In this document: one piece after another, positions 10,571 to 27,143 of the stretch | How positions within the stretch are numbered: position 1 is the first letter of the stretch | Layout of the letters: each line of letters begins with the position of its first letter | Assembly (NCBI RefSeq): GCF_026210795.1 | Contig: NC_089458.1 | Coordinates: 248,001-312,000, forward strand | DNA: 64,000 bases | Source: Rhizophagus irregularis | Lineage: Eukaryota > Glomeromycota > Glomeromycetes > Glomerales > Glomeraceae | Direction: 5' to 3' | The notes under the pieces: generated by a model | What the model was told of the DNA's origin: nothing | Databases searched by the model: none | Seen by the model: only the letters and a program-made list of their open reading frames with translations | Translations under genes and position numbers: made by a program

Positions 10571-11166
10571 TATCATCATATATATATTTGAATTAAAGAT
10601 ATTTAATAATAAATTGAAAACCACTACTAGTAAATATACATTTAATAATTTAGTAATTATGAATTCAATAGTATAACTAAAACGTTAAGTATAGTATAAC
10701 TTTTTATAAATAAAGGAAGTATTGATATAAATAATTTATAAGTTCAGTAGAATTGTGGTTCAGTTCAGTTTGGTTCAGTTCAGGGTATGAGGGAAGTCAG
10801 TGAACCATCTGACTATCGCAATTTACCCCAGTATCGCCCTAAGATTTCTAAGTAAAATTCCACTTCACGTGACCAGTGATGTTTAAGGGGGCGTGAAAAA
10901 AGTTTTTTCAACTTTTCGTCCCAGAATACTTATGAAAAAATGAAAACGGTGAGGTGTGACACGGGGTGACATTTTTATGCAGGTCACGTGGGGATGAAAA
11001 ATCTTGGGGCGAAGATACTATCGCAAATATGATCACGTATTCTTGATTTTTAATCGTAGAAATCACATGCACGGGACAATTACGTGTACCGCAGTTATTT
11101 CCGTACTCCGTAATATTATAAATAAGAACTTCACTCTGAATTTTTCAAACTTTAAATTCTGGAAAA
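10571..11166 (+). promoter_or_regulatory. Upstream region of UPF1
   Basis: GC content rises relative to the repeats on the left. It holds a run of overlapping GGTTCAGTTCAG words (about 10757-10785), a perfect TCACGTGA at 10865-10872, a related TCACGTGG at 10984-10991, and TGATCACGTA near 11030. These CACGTG/ACGT cores are candidate bHLH-type sites. The promoter role is inferred from position. Confidence 0.5.
10865..10872. promoter_or_regulatory. TCACGTGA octamer upstream of UPF1
   Basis: Perfect palindromic E-box, 295 bp before the UPF1 start. The same octamer precedes three other genes in the window. Confidence 0.4.
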
Positions 11167-14100
11167 ATGGAACGATTTACAACTCAAAACACTCAGGACG
11201 ATGAAAATTTTTCTTTTTTGGAATACTCTGGAGGAGATACTCAAGCTTCGCAATATGATTATAACGACTTTTCACTTGAATCTCAGCAAACTAACACTTT
11301 GCTTGACGGTTCGCAATCGCATTTCGTTGAGCCAGATTTATCTGGAGTGGGAGTTGACGAGTTAGACGCGTTCCAAGATCTTGCCATTGTTGAAAGAGAA
11401 TTAGAACACGCATGCAGGTATATGATCAGTCTTGGTAATTTCGATCAAATCGTGTTATAATAACTATTATTTTATTAGATATTGTGGTATACACGCAGTA
11501 AACTCAGTAGCCAGATGCGTGACTTGCAACAAATGGTTTTGTAATTCTCGTGGTAACACTTCTGGCTCCCATATAATCAATCACCTTGTTCGGGCAAAAC
11601 ATAGAGAAGTCGCTTTACACCCGGATTCACCACTTGGTGAAACAACGTTGGAATGCTATAGTTGTGGTTGTAAGAACGTTTTTTTATTGGGATTTATTCC
11701 AGCGAAAAGCGATACAGTTGTAGTATTGCTTTGTCGGTGAGTAGGAAGAATTAAAGTTAATGAATTCCTTTAAGTTTCGATATTGATGTTAAGACATACT
11801 TTCAAAATAGACAACCCTGTGCCGCAATGCCTAGTAGTAAAGACATGAACTGGGATACCTCTCAGTGGCTTCCTCTTATTGATGATCGTTGCTTTCTTCC
11901 ATGGCTTGTTAAAGTTCCCAGTGAACAAGAACAACTTCGGGCTCGTCAAATCACCGCACATCAAATTAACAAGCTCGAGGAGTTGTGGAAAGATAACACC
12001 GAAGCGACTCTTGAGGATTTGGAAAAACCTGGGATTGATGATGAACCACAACCTGTATTATTGAGGTATATGTTTGTGGGAATTTTAAATATGTTGTTCT
12101 GTTTTTCCATATTTTAACTAATCAAATTCTTAAGATACGACGATGCCTATCAATATCAAAACATTTTTGGACCTTTAGTAAAAATGGAGGCTGACTATGA
12201 CAAAAAATTAAAGGAATCTCAGACGCAAGATGATATTGTAGTTCGGTGGGATATTGGGTTAAATCAAAAGCGTATTGCTTGGTTTTACTTACCAAAACTT
12301 GAATCTGGAGGTACTATATCGAACCAAATAATTTGATCAAATGGAATATTTTATTTATCTATATAAATTATTTCTTTTCCTTTAGAGGTTCGTTTGGCCA
12401 TCGGTGATGAATTGAGACTTCGTTATCGTGGTGAATTGCGTCAATCATGGGAGGACGTTGGCCATGTGATCAAAATACCAAATAGTAGGTTAATTTAACA
12501 AATTATTAGTTGCTTTACTATCTTATTATTAAACATATTTTATTTATTATTTTGTATAGATGTTAGTGATGAAGTTGGTTTAGAGTTGCGCCGTAATGAC
12601 AATACTCCAGTGGATTGTACACATAATTTTTCGGTAGATTTCGTATGGAAATCTACTAGTTTTGATAGAATGCAAGCAGCAATGAAAACATTTGCTGTTG
12701 ACGAGACTTCAGTTAGTGGCTTTATCTATCACAAGCTTTTGGGACATGAAGTAGAACCTCAAGTTCTTAGAACAGTAATGCCAAAGAGGTTCATAATTTT
12801 TTTACTATTATATTATGTTCTTTTTATAAATTATTTTGGTCGGTTTGTTAATATTATATATTATCTGTAAATTATTTAGGTTTTCGGCTCCAAATTTGCC
12901 GGAATTAAATCATTCGCAAGTATATGCCGTAAAAAGTGTTTTACAAAAAAATCTCAGTCTCATTCAAGGTCCCCCGGGTACTGGCAAAACTGTTACTTCA
13001 GCTACCATCGTTTATCATCTTGCCAAGATAAATTCCGGGCAAGTTTTAGTATGTGCACCTTCAAATGTTGCCGTGGACCAGTTAACTGAGAAAATACATG
13101 CAACTGGGCTTAAAGTAGTTCGTCTTACTGCAAAATCTCGTGAGGCTCTTGATTCTCCCGTATCATTCCTTACATTACACGAACAGGTGTATAACAATGA
13201 TACTCATGTTGAATTGCAAAAATTGATTCAACTCAAGACCGAACAAGGAGAATTAAGCAGTTCTGATGAGAAAAAATACAAAACGTTGAAGCGTGCTTGT
13301 GAAAGAGAAATTTTACAGGCATGAATTAAAATTTAACAACAGTTTATTTTAATGTTTTTGTTTAATTACGCGATTACTTGAATAATTGCTTATTAATATC
13401 CTAATTTAACTTAGACTGCTGATGTTATTCTTTGTACATGCGTGGGCGCCGGAGATCCACGTTTATCCAAATTTAAATTTCGCACCGTCTTAATTGACGA
13501 AGCGACACAGGCAACTGAACCTGAATGTATGATACCACTTGTGCTTGGATGTAAACAAGCTGTCCTTGTTGGGGACCATCAACAACTTGGCCCTGTAATA
13601 ATGAATAAGAAAGCTGCCAGGGCTGGCTTATGTCAGTCACTTTTTGAGCGCTTAGTCATATTGGGTATAAGACCTATTAGATTACAAGTTCAATATCGTA
13701 TGCACCCTTGTTTATCGGAATTTCCTAGCAATATGTTCTACGAAGGTTCTTTGCAAAATGGGGTCACTACTCAAGATAGATTAAAGAAAAACGTGGACTT
13801 TCCTTGGCCAGCTCCAGAGACACCTATGTTTTTCCACTCAAATTTAGGTCAAGAAGAAATTTCAAGCAGTGGAACCTCTTATTTGAATCGGTAAGAATAA
13901 TTAATGATTTTCAACACCGTTTGGTTAAATTGATTTTTACTTATTTATCCGACAAAATTTTTATATTTATTAAGTACGGAAGCTTCAAACTGTGAAAAAG
14001 TTGTCACGAAGTTTCTAAAATCAGGAATTTTACCATCTCAAATAGGAATAATTACTCCATATGAAGGTCAAAGAAGTTATGTCGTTAGTTATATGCAGTT

Positions 14101-15126
14101 TAATGGTCCTTTAAAAAAAGATTTATATAAAGAAATTGAAGTAGCAAGTGTTGATGCCTTTCAAGGGCGTGAAAAAGATTATATAATATTGAGTTGTGTT
14201 CGAAGTAATGAACACCAGGGGATTGGATTTTTAAATGATCCTAGAAGACTGAATGTTGCCTTGACACGAGCGCGTTATGGTGTCGTAATTTTGGGTAATC
14301 CTAGAGTTCTAAGCAGGGTATGAGATTATATTTCTGTTTAAATTCTTTTTTTTCTTGTATTAAATATCTAAATATTTAAATCTTTGAATTTAAGCATCCT
14401 TTGTGGCACCATCTTCTTGTACATTATAAAGATAAAGATTGTTTAGTAGAAGGTCCGCTAAATAACTTAAAAGTCAGTATGATAGCATTTCGAGGGCCTC
14501 GTAGAGCTTATCGGAAGGATGATAAATTTAGACAAGGTTTTGCACACCAAATCGATGCACGCGAAGCATTTGCTAAAGCTCCTCTTGCTGAAAGTATGTA
14601 TTACACTTAATTTTTATATCTTTATACAATTAAAATGTTCATTAAATCTTTATTGTTAGGTCGCCGTCGTGCTTATGACTCAGATTTTATGAGAACACAT
14701 GATCCTGTCAGTTACATCCCTTCAGATATGACTTCCATGCCATCTTCGTCTCAGTTCAGCATTCCCCTACTTCCAACACCTAATGGTCCATTTACTCAAG
14801 ATTTATCACAAAGTAGTGTTTCTAGCAGAAAAAATGCCAAACAACAAATTTCTTCTTATACCAATTCAATCTCATCCCAAGGACCATTAACACAAAACGC
14901 TTATAGTAGCCAAGGATCTATGAGTCTTGCACTATCTCAATCTGATCGTCTTCGTATGATGGAGAACTCAAACAATTCTTTAGGTCATGGCTCACTAATG
15001 TCACAGGATAGTTCAATTGGATATTTAGACGATTACAAAAGTCAAGGAGATGACACTATTTTAAGTCAAGACTTCGAGATTAGGTCTCAATCAGGATATC
15101 AATCTCAAAGTTTTACACAATATTAA
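11167..15126 (+). CDS. UPF1: ATP-dependent RNA helicase UPF1 (nonsense-mediated decay)
   Basis: Eleven exons: 11167-11417, 11479-11736, 11811-12065, 12135-12310, 12386-12484, 12560-12788, 12880-13318, 13415-13890, 13975-14317, 14395-14593, 14660-15126, giving 1063 residues. UPF1 is the cytoplasmic superfamily 1 helicase that marks and clears mRNAs with premature stops. The Cys/His-rich UPF2-binding domain begins near residue 80 (CxxC series, [16 protein letters not shown]). Walker A GPPGTGKT is at 453-460, DEAT at 597-600, then GDHQQLGP, the QYRMHP motif and the [10 protein letters not shown] and NVALTRAR helicase motifs. The last exon is low-complexity and very rich in SQ and TQ pairs, the form of site phosphorylated by SMG1-type kinases; the first exon is also SQ/TQ-rich. 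Intron 7 (13319-13414) appears to start with GC rather than GT. Length is close to animal UPF1. Very confident. Confidence 0.97.
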
Positions 15127-17242
<2,116 letters not shown>

Positions 17243-17793
17243 GTATGGTGTGATACATTTTCTATTTTATAAATAAACTAAGTATGGATTGTAATCTGTT
17301 TTATACGTTTTGTCCCAGGAATTAGGTATTAGACCATTTGGACAATTATTTAATATTTAAGTTTATTAAATCGTTGGATGAACGTCACAAATCTTAATTG
17401 TTTTATATTGGTAAACATTTGTACAAAACAATTATGGTTGCCAATATAAAAGTTATTGTATTATAAGGAAAATTTTATGAATTCATAATTTCGGAACAAT
17501 AACCATTAATAAAAGAGAATTATATTTTTTTATAATTGCTTTATTTTAAAACTTTTTTTTTCCTTGTCCATATCACCCTTTTAGTGATATACCAAAATAT
17601 CAGTTATTTACATGATACTATATAAATTAATGTACCATCAATAAAAAATCTTAAATTACAATTTGATAACTTAAACAATGAATTTAAGTTTGTATAAAAT
17701 TATTTGAATATTCATACAATAAAGAATATTGCATGATAAATTGTTCGTTTAGTTTTTAATTAAATTATTAGAAAAATTTAAATAATCCATTCG
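17243..17793. other. Convergent 3' intergenic region
   Basis: It lies between the ends of the PRMT1 gene and the minus-strand gene that follows. AT-rich, with AATAAA-like words near 17725 and 17510 that may serve 3'-end formation. No gene seen. Confidence 0.4.
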
Positions 17794-19593
17794 TTATTTA
17801 ATATCCGAGGTATGTGAAATATTCAACGCGTCTATTTCTTTCATAATATTATCGGAAAAATCCATAGGAATAATTGTCGACTGTGCATTTTTATTTATGG
17901 TACTACATCTTTTCCTCTTATTTAATCCAGTTTCTTCGTCTGATGTTGACGGTTGTTGATCGTCCAAATCGAATGTCACTGAACGTTCCCTATCTTTTTG
18001 CTTACCAGACATACCATCAAATTCTGAAACGAATGCACCACCACTGCAGCTACTATTATCTTGATCTTCCATTCCACTAAAATCTCTACTATCAACATAA
18101 ATATCAGTACTTTGTATACTTGGATACCGAAATGCTAATAATTGCATTTCATTATCCTTAGATCCAATTATTATTGAAGAAAATGGACCCCAACTTTTTT
18201 CTCTACGATGACCATCATGATGTTGATTATCTTTCTGAAAAGCATGAAAATTTCCCACTTTCCGTAATATTGATGAAATCGAATGCTCACGTGAATGATG
18301 ACCCGATCTTCCTCCAGGAGGCACTAAAGAAATTCCACTATCTCGATACTCAGGGGATGTTTTACAAACATCATTTTCACACTTTTCATTATTGGGTGAA
18401 GGCGGCGAAGAGTTATTTGAAAATGGTAAACTTGAAGATAAATCATTCCTTATTTCAGAATTCAAATGAGTATTCGTGTTTGAAGTTAATAAAGGAGGCA
18501 AAAGAGGAGAATTTTGAACGGAACTATAAGCATTATTATTAAGAGATGAAGAAAGACTAGTTGGATGAATAGAAAGGGTATTCGTTGTGTCCACACTATT
18601 TGTTCTGTTATGAGTAGATTTAGATGAATGTGGGATAAAAATACTTTTAAAAGGTGCCTTTGGACGTGAAGAAGAATTTCTTCTTGATCTTACAGTTGAT
18701 TGAGAAGGTGATGGTGGTACTGATAGTTCTACGTTTAAAGAAGCTATCTCTCTGTCAAAATGTGGTGTTAAATTATTATCATCGTCATTAGACGACCTCT
18801 TTATTATCAACGTTAATTTATCCACTGTTTTTTTAAATAAATTTTTTATACGTTGTGATTTTCTTCCATTTTTTATTACGGAGTCTAAAAGTGAAGGAAT
18901 TTCTTCAATGGATTTTGGTGAACTGATTTCAGGTTCATTTGAACAAATGACATCGTTTGTTGGGAATGAAGAAGTCACTTCATCATCAAAAGTAGGCGAT
19001 GAAGTTTGTGGTGATTGTGGTACATGTATTACTTCAGGTATAACAGGTGGTGTATTTTCAGGTAAAGATGCATTGAATTTTTCTTTGGCTTCTTCCGCTT
19101 CTTTCTTCAATTGAGCTTCCAGAGCCACTAGTTGTTTTTGTAAATCAACATATATTAATACAAAATGCGCTTTCGTTTCTCGTGACGAAGGCACCTAATA
19201 TAAAAAATAAAATAAAAAGAAACGTAAATAATCTGAAATTATACCTTAAATTTTTTGGATTAAAATTGGTTATTTTTTGATTTTTTAAAGAAAAATTATT
19301 GCTATCAAAGTAGTTGAAATTATCTACTATATTTAAAGTTTACCATACGTCGTTAATTAAAAAAAAAAATGACGATAGAAATCTACACCGATTTTTAAAC
19401 ACTAATAATAATAATAAAAATAAATATAGATGTCAGATAATAGAAAATAATAATAACATACCATTCCAGTATGAAGTTTTAAATTTTCCTCCGTTAGGGG
19501 ATAATTTTTACAAGTAGAATTATTTTTCCCATTTCTCGGTAAACGTGATAAAATATTATTATTTGTTGAAGTAATTAAAGGTTGTTCGGTCAT
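17794..19593 (-). CDS. Unrecognised Ser-rich protein with N-terminal coiled coil
   Basis: Two exons on the minus strand, 19593-19462 and 19194-17794, with an intron of 267 bp; 510 residues. I do not recognise the family. The part spanning the splice (residues ~30-75, about LTEENLKLHTGM then VPSSRETKAHFVLIYVDLQK) is the least repetitive and predicts an alpha-helical coiled coil rich in Lys, Glu and Ala. The rest is Ser/Asn/Pro-rich and probably disordered, with basic patches near residues 115-140 and 170-190 and an RS/RR-rich linker, as in phosphorylated cytoskeletal or signalling adaptors. No membrane span or enzyme motif is visible. The splice is supported because both exons stay open and the frame is kept. 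It is convergent with the PRMT1 gene. Confidence 0.75.
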
Positions 19594-20442
19594 AGCTTTA
19601 TTTATTAATTAAAAAATGTATATTTTCAATCACAACTTTTATTCTTTTGAGTAAGAAGTTAAATGAACTGTGGTAGAACAGTTTTGTAACATAGTCAAAT
19701 AGGTAAAAGAATTTTTTCTTTATTGCAGTCTCTGCAGACACTACTTTTGGTGAAGCAGTGATGATAAACGCGTCACAACCTTTATTATCTGATTTGGGCA
19801 AAAAAAAAAATCAATTGTTACCAAAAAGCGAAGAGGAAGGGGAGGTTGTAACAGGATTTTTAGTTGTGGTAACGCTTACGGTTATTTCCGAATAAATCGC
19901 TTCGTTTCAAGGTATTTTTTGACTGACATCGAAGAATATTTGAAAGTGTGGGGCGATTTGTTATCATTACACAAAGGATAGCAACGATATAACACGATGA
20001 TCACCAAGTTGTACTATCTCAAAAGGATTACACGGTACCAGAATTTATAGCAAAAATTAAATTCCATTTCCTCACAAGGAAACAGATCAAACTAAAATCA
20101 CGCAATTAAAGAGGCGTTCGCCTAAATATAAAATCAGTCTAATTCTCTCCCAATTCAAACAAATAACGATTTTGTTAAAAAGAAAATTTTCTGCTAAAAA
20201 GAATTTTTAACTTATAACGATAGTTACATTAACAAATTATATATCTGTCGTGTAACTGTTTACAACAATGTATGAATGAAAAAGCATTGCCCAAAAATTT
20301 ATCGTAATTTAAATAATTTTAAATGTTAACATAATTTAAATGCCAGTGAATAAACTTTAATGATAATTAAATATATTGGTTATATATATTATTATTAATT
20401 TTTTTACTATCGTTATTTTATATTGTCTGTATTTATATCGTT
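19594..20442. other. Intergenic: promoter of the Ser-rich gene and 3' flank of the CtIP gene
   Basis: Both flanking genes are on the minus strand. The part from 19800 to 20100 is richer in GC than usual intergenic DNA (for example CGCTTCGTTTCAAGG near 19900) and may be 5' UTR or promoter. No further gene seen. Confidence 0.4.
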
Positions 20443-22698
20443 TTATTTCGATGTTCCATTATCCCATTTTCGTTCACGAGATTTAGCAAATTCCATTTCT
20501 TTCCTCTTTTGTTCTTCTCTTTCTCGTTCATAAGTAACTGATAGTTCGTTGATTTCCGCAATTTCTTGTGATGTTGGAAACCCAACTTTCCAAAATCCTG
20601 GTGGAGTTTGCGGTCGACTATATTTAGCACGGTGTCTTCCAATCTTTTGCACTAAGGTTTCCGAAGACTGGTTATGATCACATTGTCGCGATAAACTAAT
20701 GCCTGTCATTTCATAGTACTAGAAATTGAAAAAAAAGTTAGTATAAAAATGAACTATTTATTTATTTATTTATTTATTTGATCAAATATAGAAGAATTAT
20801 TACTTTACGACAATCAGGACAGTCTTGTGCCATTAATTGACGTCTTTCGCTTTTCTTTCGTATGGTTTCAATGTATCTGTAACCCTCCCCTTGTTTAGAA
20901 TAATTATTTTTATTATTGGATTCTTTATCTACATTTTTATTCCTTATGGAAGTTGGTGTAATTGGTGTTAAAAGATTGGCGTCATCAATATCATTATTAT
21001 CATATATGTTATCATTTGACGTTTGTGATCTTTTTGAATCCACCTTAAAACGATCGTTATAAGGAGTTTTTGTGATAATATCATCTGATATAAAAGCTTC
21101 ATCGAGCTCATTTAATTCTTCTTGTAATTTACTTTCTTGTTTACTGGCGAAAGGCCTACAACGTTTGTTAGTAACTTCTGTAGAAGGTAGTCCATCATCC
21201 TCAATATTCTCTTGCATGTTCACCATGTCCGCAGTCCGTTTCTTGTTTGATGATGGATCTTCTTCATCAAGAAGGAATTCATAATTTCCTTTTTCGAGGT
21301 TAATCGGAAGTTCAGGTGTTGTGCCTTCGAGTACTTCCAAGTTCTCATTTTCTCTGGAAGGAAGATTATCTTTTTCTTCCGCATTTACATTAGCCATATC
21401 TTGATCGGAGTTATTTGGTTGGCCAATGTGGTCTTCGTTCCACTCCTGATCACAATAAATGGGATTTGAATCAGGACAGTAATTTGTTTGCATTTTATCA
21501 AGATTTTTTGTAATCATTGATCCACATAAATTTGGAGAAAATAAGACATGCGAAGATCGATTATTATTCTGACGAAAGTCAGTATTATCTTCTTTATTAT
21601 ACGATAACCCAAGGGTTAATGCTCTATTGACGCCAATTACATGCTCATTAGTTACAACCTTCTCGTCGTTTTGAGAAGGTGAACTTTGATTTCGCATATT
21701 AGTCACGTCAGCAAGAGCACAACTCGGATTTTTCTTTGAATCATTACCAAAATGTAAACCTCTTTCACGAATAACCGTCGGAGATTTTTCAAATTGATCT
21801 TTTGACTTAGGCATTTTACTAGTCAATTCATTCACCTGATCAGTACGTTCAGGATTTTTCTGCACAAATTTTTGTTCGTCTAACCATTTTTTCACCCGTT
21901 TCCATTCAGCGGATCTTTTTTGATAATGTTCTTTAAGTTCTTGATACGCCTTATATTGCGCATCATACTTAGATTGGAGTTGAGCATATTTATCACGCCA
22001 TTCATTGTCCAAATCCTCTAGGGCTTTTTTATGTCTTCTATATAACAAAGAAGATTAAATATGAATATGATAATAAAGATTTTAATGTACAACTTAGTAA
22101 TACCTTTCTGTTTCCACGTCAGGTGACTGACGCAATGAAATATGTTGTCCATCTTTATCTTTAACGAATAATGCGTCATTCGAGGAGGATCCTCGAGTTG
22201 CTGGGACAAATTGATTACTTTTATACGAATAAGTATATGTAGAATGTCTAATCTGAAAAAAAAATCATTTTATGCATGTACATACTCTTCTTTGATGTCC
22301 TCGACGGTGCCAATTGCTTCCGTATTGTCAAGATCCATCGCATCAAAATGATCTATATCCCGTTTATAATTATGAATATATTGTTGTAACGTATCGATTC
22401 TCTGAAGAAGTGCATTATTCTGTTGTTGTGTAACTTGGTTGACTTTATTTTGCTCCCTAATAGCTTTATTAAGTATATTACAATAAAATTAAACGAGAAT
22501 TTTTTTGTGTTTAATGCAAAATATAAAAAAAAGGCCGAAAAAAACTTTCAACTTACTTTCTAAAGCCTGACTTTGCCATTCAAGTATATTCTGCACCATC
22601 GAAGTAGGAACAAAACCTTCTCCAACTTTACTCGACATTGTTTGATTTTCTTGAGTATTATCGAGAGACGCGCTTTTGTGGTTAGAAGAATTTTGCAT
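20443..22698 (-). CDS. SAE2: CtIP/Sae2/Ctp1-type DNA end-resection factor
   Basis: Five exons on the minus strand: 22698-22557, 22463-22286, 22247-22104, 22037-20804, 20718-20443; 657 residues. These proteins stimulate the Mre11-Rad50-Nbs1/Xrs2 nuclease to start resection at double-strand breaks. The C-terminus is diagnostic: YRYIETIRKKSERRQL, a CPDC zinc-type motif at 561-564 followed by RKYYEMTG, an RHR motif at 594-596 (DNA contact in homologues), and TPPGFWKVGFPTSQE, where Thr604 sits at the conserved CDK site needed for activation. The N-terminus is coiled coil (about 45-110), suited to the tetramerisation seen in the family. The middle is acidic and disordered. The start is the first in-frame ATG after a likely splice acceptor; an upstream 5' exon ending near 22835 is possible. 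Exon 3 has two candidate acceptors 5 nt apart; only the inner one keeps the frame. Confidence 0.92.
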
Positions 22699-23455
22699 CC
22701 TGGGCACTTGAATAAAAATATATTTGTTTCTTTATTTGGACCACTTGTTAAACTTACTTTATTTTTATGGTCAAGTAAATATTTATTTTAGACTAAAATA
22801 ATAATTCAATAGTAAGATAGTATCGAACCTACCTTCTTTTAGTCTATCAAGAAATAAAATGAGCGATTCTGTCCAGGAATACTTCCTGTTGAAAATGTGA
22901 ACGACTTTCGACCGAAGCTGCGTCTTTTCATTTGAAAAAAAAAATAAGAAAATCCTGCTTTTTATTACCGTATTTAAAAAAAATTGTTTTAAATAGAAAG
23001 TATGTAAAAATCAAAACAACGCCTTGTCGCCACCGCGTTTCAGTCTTGTACTATTTTTAAACTCCTTAAACTCTTATTGGTGAAGTTTGTTATTGTGTAT
23101 ATTAAGATCACCGCATGTCCCCATGTCCGTCATAGTTTTGACAAAATAAGAAAACAAGATTTAATTCCAATTCCGACGTCTCCGTGATGGTCATACAAAA
23201 ATAGCACATGTTACAAACATTTTACAAACACATGATACATATTAACAAAAACCTTTCGTGCACAGTATAATTTGTGCGCACTGCGCACATTTTTTCGACT
23301 ATTTTTTTATATACTCAATTTTTTTTAAGGTCAGCCATTTTATACAAATTTATCTATAATATGGTACAATGACTTTAAAATCATAGTTCGGGCCAAATTA
23401 TATATTAATTTTAAGATTATAGACCTTACATATGAATATCCTAATTTCATTCATT
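22699..23455. other. CtIP promoter and PCNA 3' flank
   Basis: The stretch 22830-22930 reads open on the minus strand and ends at a good donor (GGTAGGTTC complement near 22830), so it may be a 5' non-coding exon of the CtIP gene or extend its protein, though no in-frame ATG is present. The remainder (22930-23455) has no coding feature. It contains GTGCGCACTGCGCAC near 23273-23287, a GC-rich near-palindrome in AT-rich DNA. Confidence 0.4.
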
Positions 23456-25543
<2,088 letters not shown>

Positions 25544-25662
25544 TAGTGATGAGTTTTGGACACAAATTTTAACTTTAAAGGTTTTGGACAAGAGAAAACT
25601 GTTCAAAATCCTGTCCAAAACTTGTCTAAAATTGTCCAAAATTGTCCAATTGCCCAACACTA
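25544..25662. mobile_element. hAT-type MITE, 119 bp, 8-bp duplication GTTATAAG
   Basis: Ends are TAGTGATG and (in complement) TAGTGTTG. GTTATAAG is repeated exactly on both sides (25536-25543 and 25663-25670), the 8-bp duplication typical of hAT transposons. The interior is almost only the word TTTTGGACA and its complement, repeated about six times. Confidence 0.88.
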
Positions 25663-27143
25663 GTTATAAGTCCAAAAGTCAAGTAAATAAATGGTTGTAA
25701 ATCAGAATTGCCATCTTTTAACTAATCACAATAGTGTAGTATTTACAACCAATTTACAGCTTACAACTACTAAAGGTTGTAATTTAATATATAATAATCA
25801 TTACTTATAGTTTGAGTTGCTAAAGTATTAAAATTGCTAATTAATTCATTTTGATATTAGTAAATCTTTGTAATTATTATTAATATAATTGTTAATAATG
25901 TGTTAATTAAAGTCAAAAACAAGTCTTATAGCAATAATTTCAAGTTTTAAAAAGTTTAAAATTATAAACTTTTTTTTTAACAAATATTTCTACTTTTTAT
26001 AGTTTTTTTACTATTAAGAAAGGGATAAAAAAAAAGAATTTATTAATAAATATGATTAAACTTTTGACAATAATAATAAAATTATTCATAAATTTTATTA
26101 TTAAATACTAAGCTTTTAACTAATAAGAAAATAAATTCTTTTAGGCTATTTTTAAGCATTTTCAATTTTATCCTAATATAAATTTAAATAACAGATTTTT
26201 TTAGTAAATTAAAAAAGCAATTAAAAATTTCTTGCATTAAAAGTAAATAAAAAAAACTTATTAAAAATCTATTGAACTTATTTTTATTATATTAAAATAA
26301 AACAAATTGAAATAATGATTAAATATTGAAGATTATTGAAGAAAAAATGTAGTTTTTAGTTTATTTTTTATTTATTAAAATAAGAAATTCTTCAAATCTT
26401 TGCAAAACTTTCTGATATTTTTTTGGTTAAAGTTTATTAATTGAAATACTTGAAATTTTCAATTGAATGTAATTATTTTTAAAGAAAAATAAAAAATAGA
26501 AAATAAGAATTAAAATAGATAAAATCATATAGTATTATTTGTAAAAAAAAAAATATATAATAAATTATAAGTTTATACTTTTAAATTTAAAGAGTTTAGA
26601 TTTAAAGAGTTTAATATAGATATAGTATCTTGATAATATATAATGTAGAATTAGTAAACTTTAAATATATTATAACTTAAGTAGAATTATTATATTTAAT
26701 ATTTTTACTATTATTACCATTTTCAATTTGGTTAAAACTGCAGCTTATCAATTAATTATAATAAAAAAACTAAAAATTCATAATTTTGTAAACCTGTACT
26801 AATAAAGCATTATGTTTTACATATAAATATATAAAATATTTTGATTAATGTATTATGCTAAGTTACTTCTATATTACTTTTATTATTTATTTTTATTTTG
26901 TAATGTTCTAATAAAAGATTACTACTCTAAATATAATGGAAGTATAATAGCAATTTTTTACTGAAAACTGTAACTTTACACTAAATATTATTATTTTTTT
27001 ATTTAACTGAAGTATTTGACTGAAAATACTTATTAAATAATAATAAAGCATTTACCAGTATTTTAGATTGCAAAGTTTAACATTATTTTAAAAGGTAAAC
27101 TAAATTTATTATTATATTAGTTATACTGTATAATATTAGCAAG
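25663..27143. other. AT-rich non-coding DNA
   Basis: Poly-A and poly-T runs with no open frame of note. I see no gene and no clear element boundary. Confidence 0.5.

Noticed and set aside
18174-18542. 122-codon plus-strand frame
   Set aside because: It lies antisense inside the Ser-rich gene, whose two exons splice in frame on the other strand.
22830-22935. Upstream coding exon for the CtIP gene
   Set aside because: The open stretch splices in frame onto VPRMQN but lacks an ATG; kept only as a possible 5' non-coding exon.
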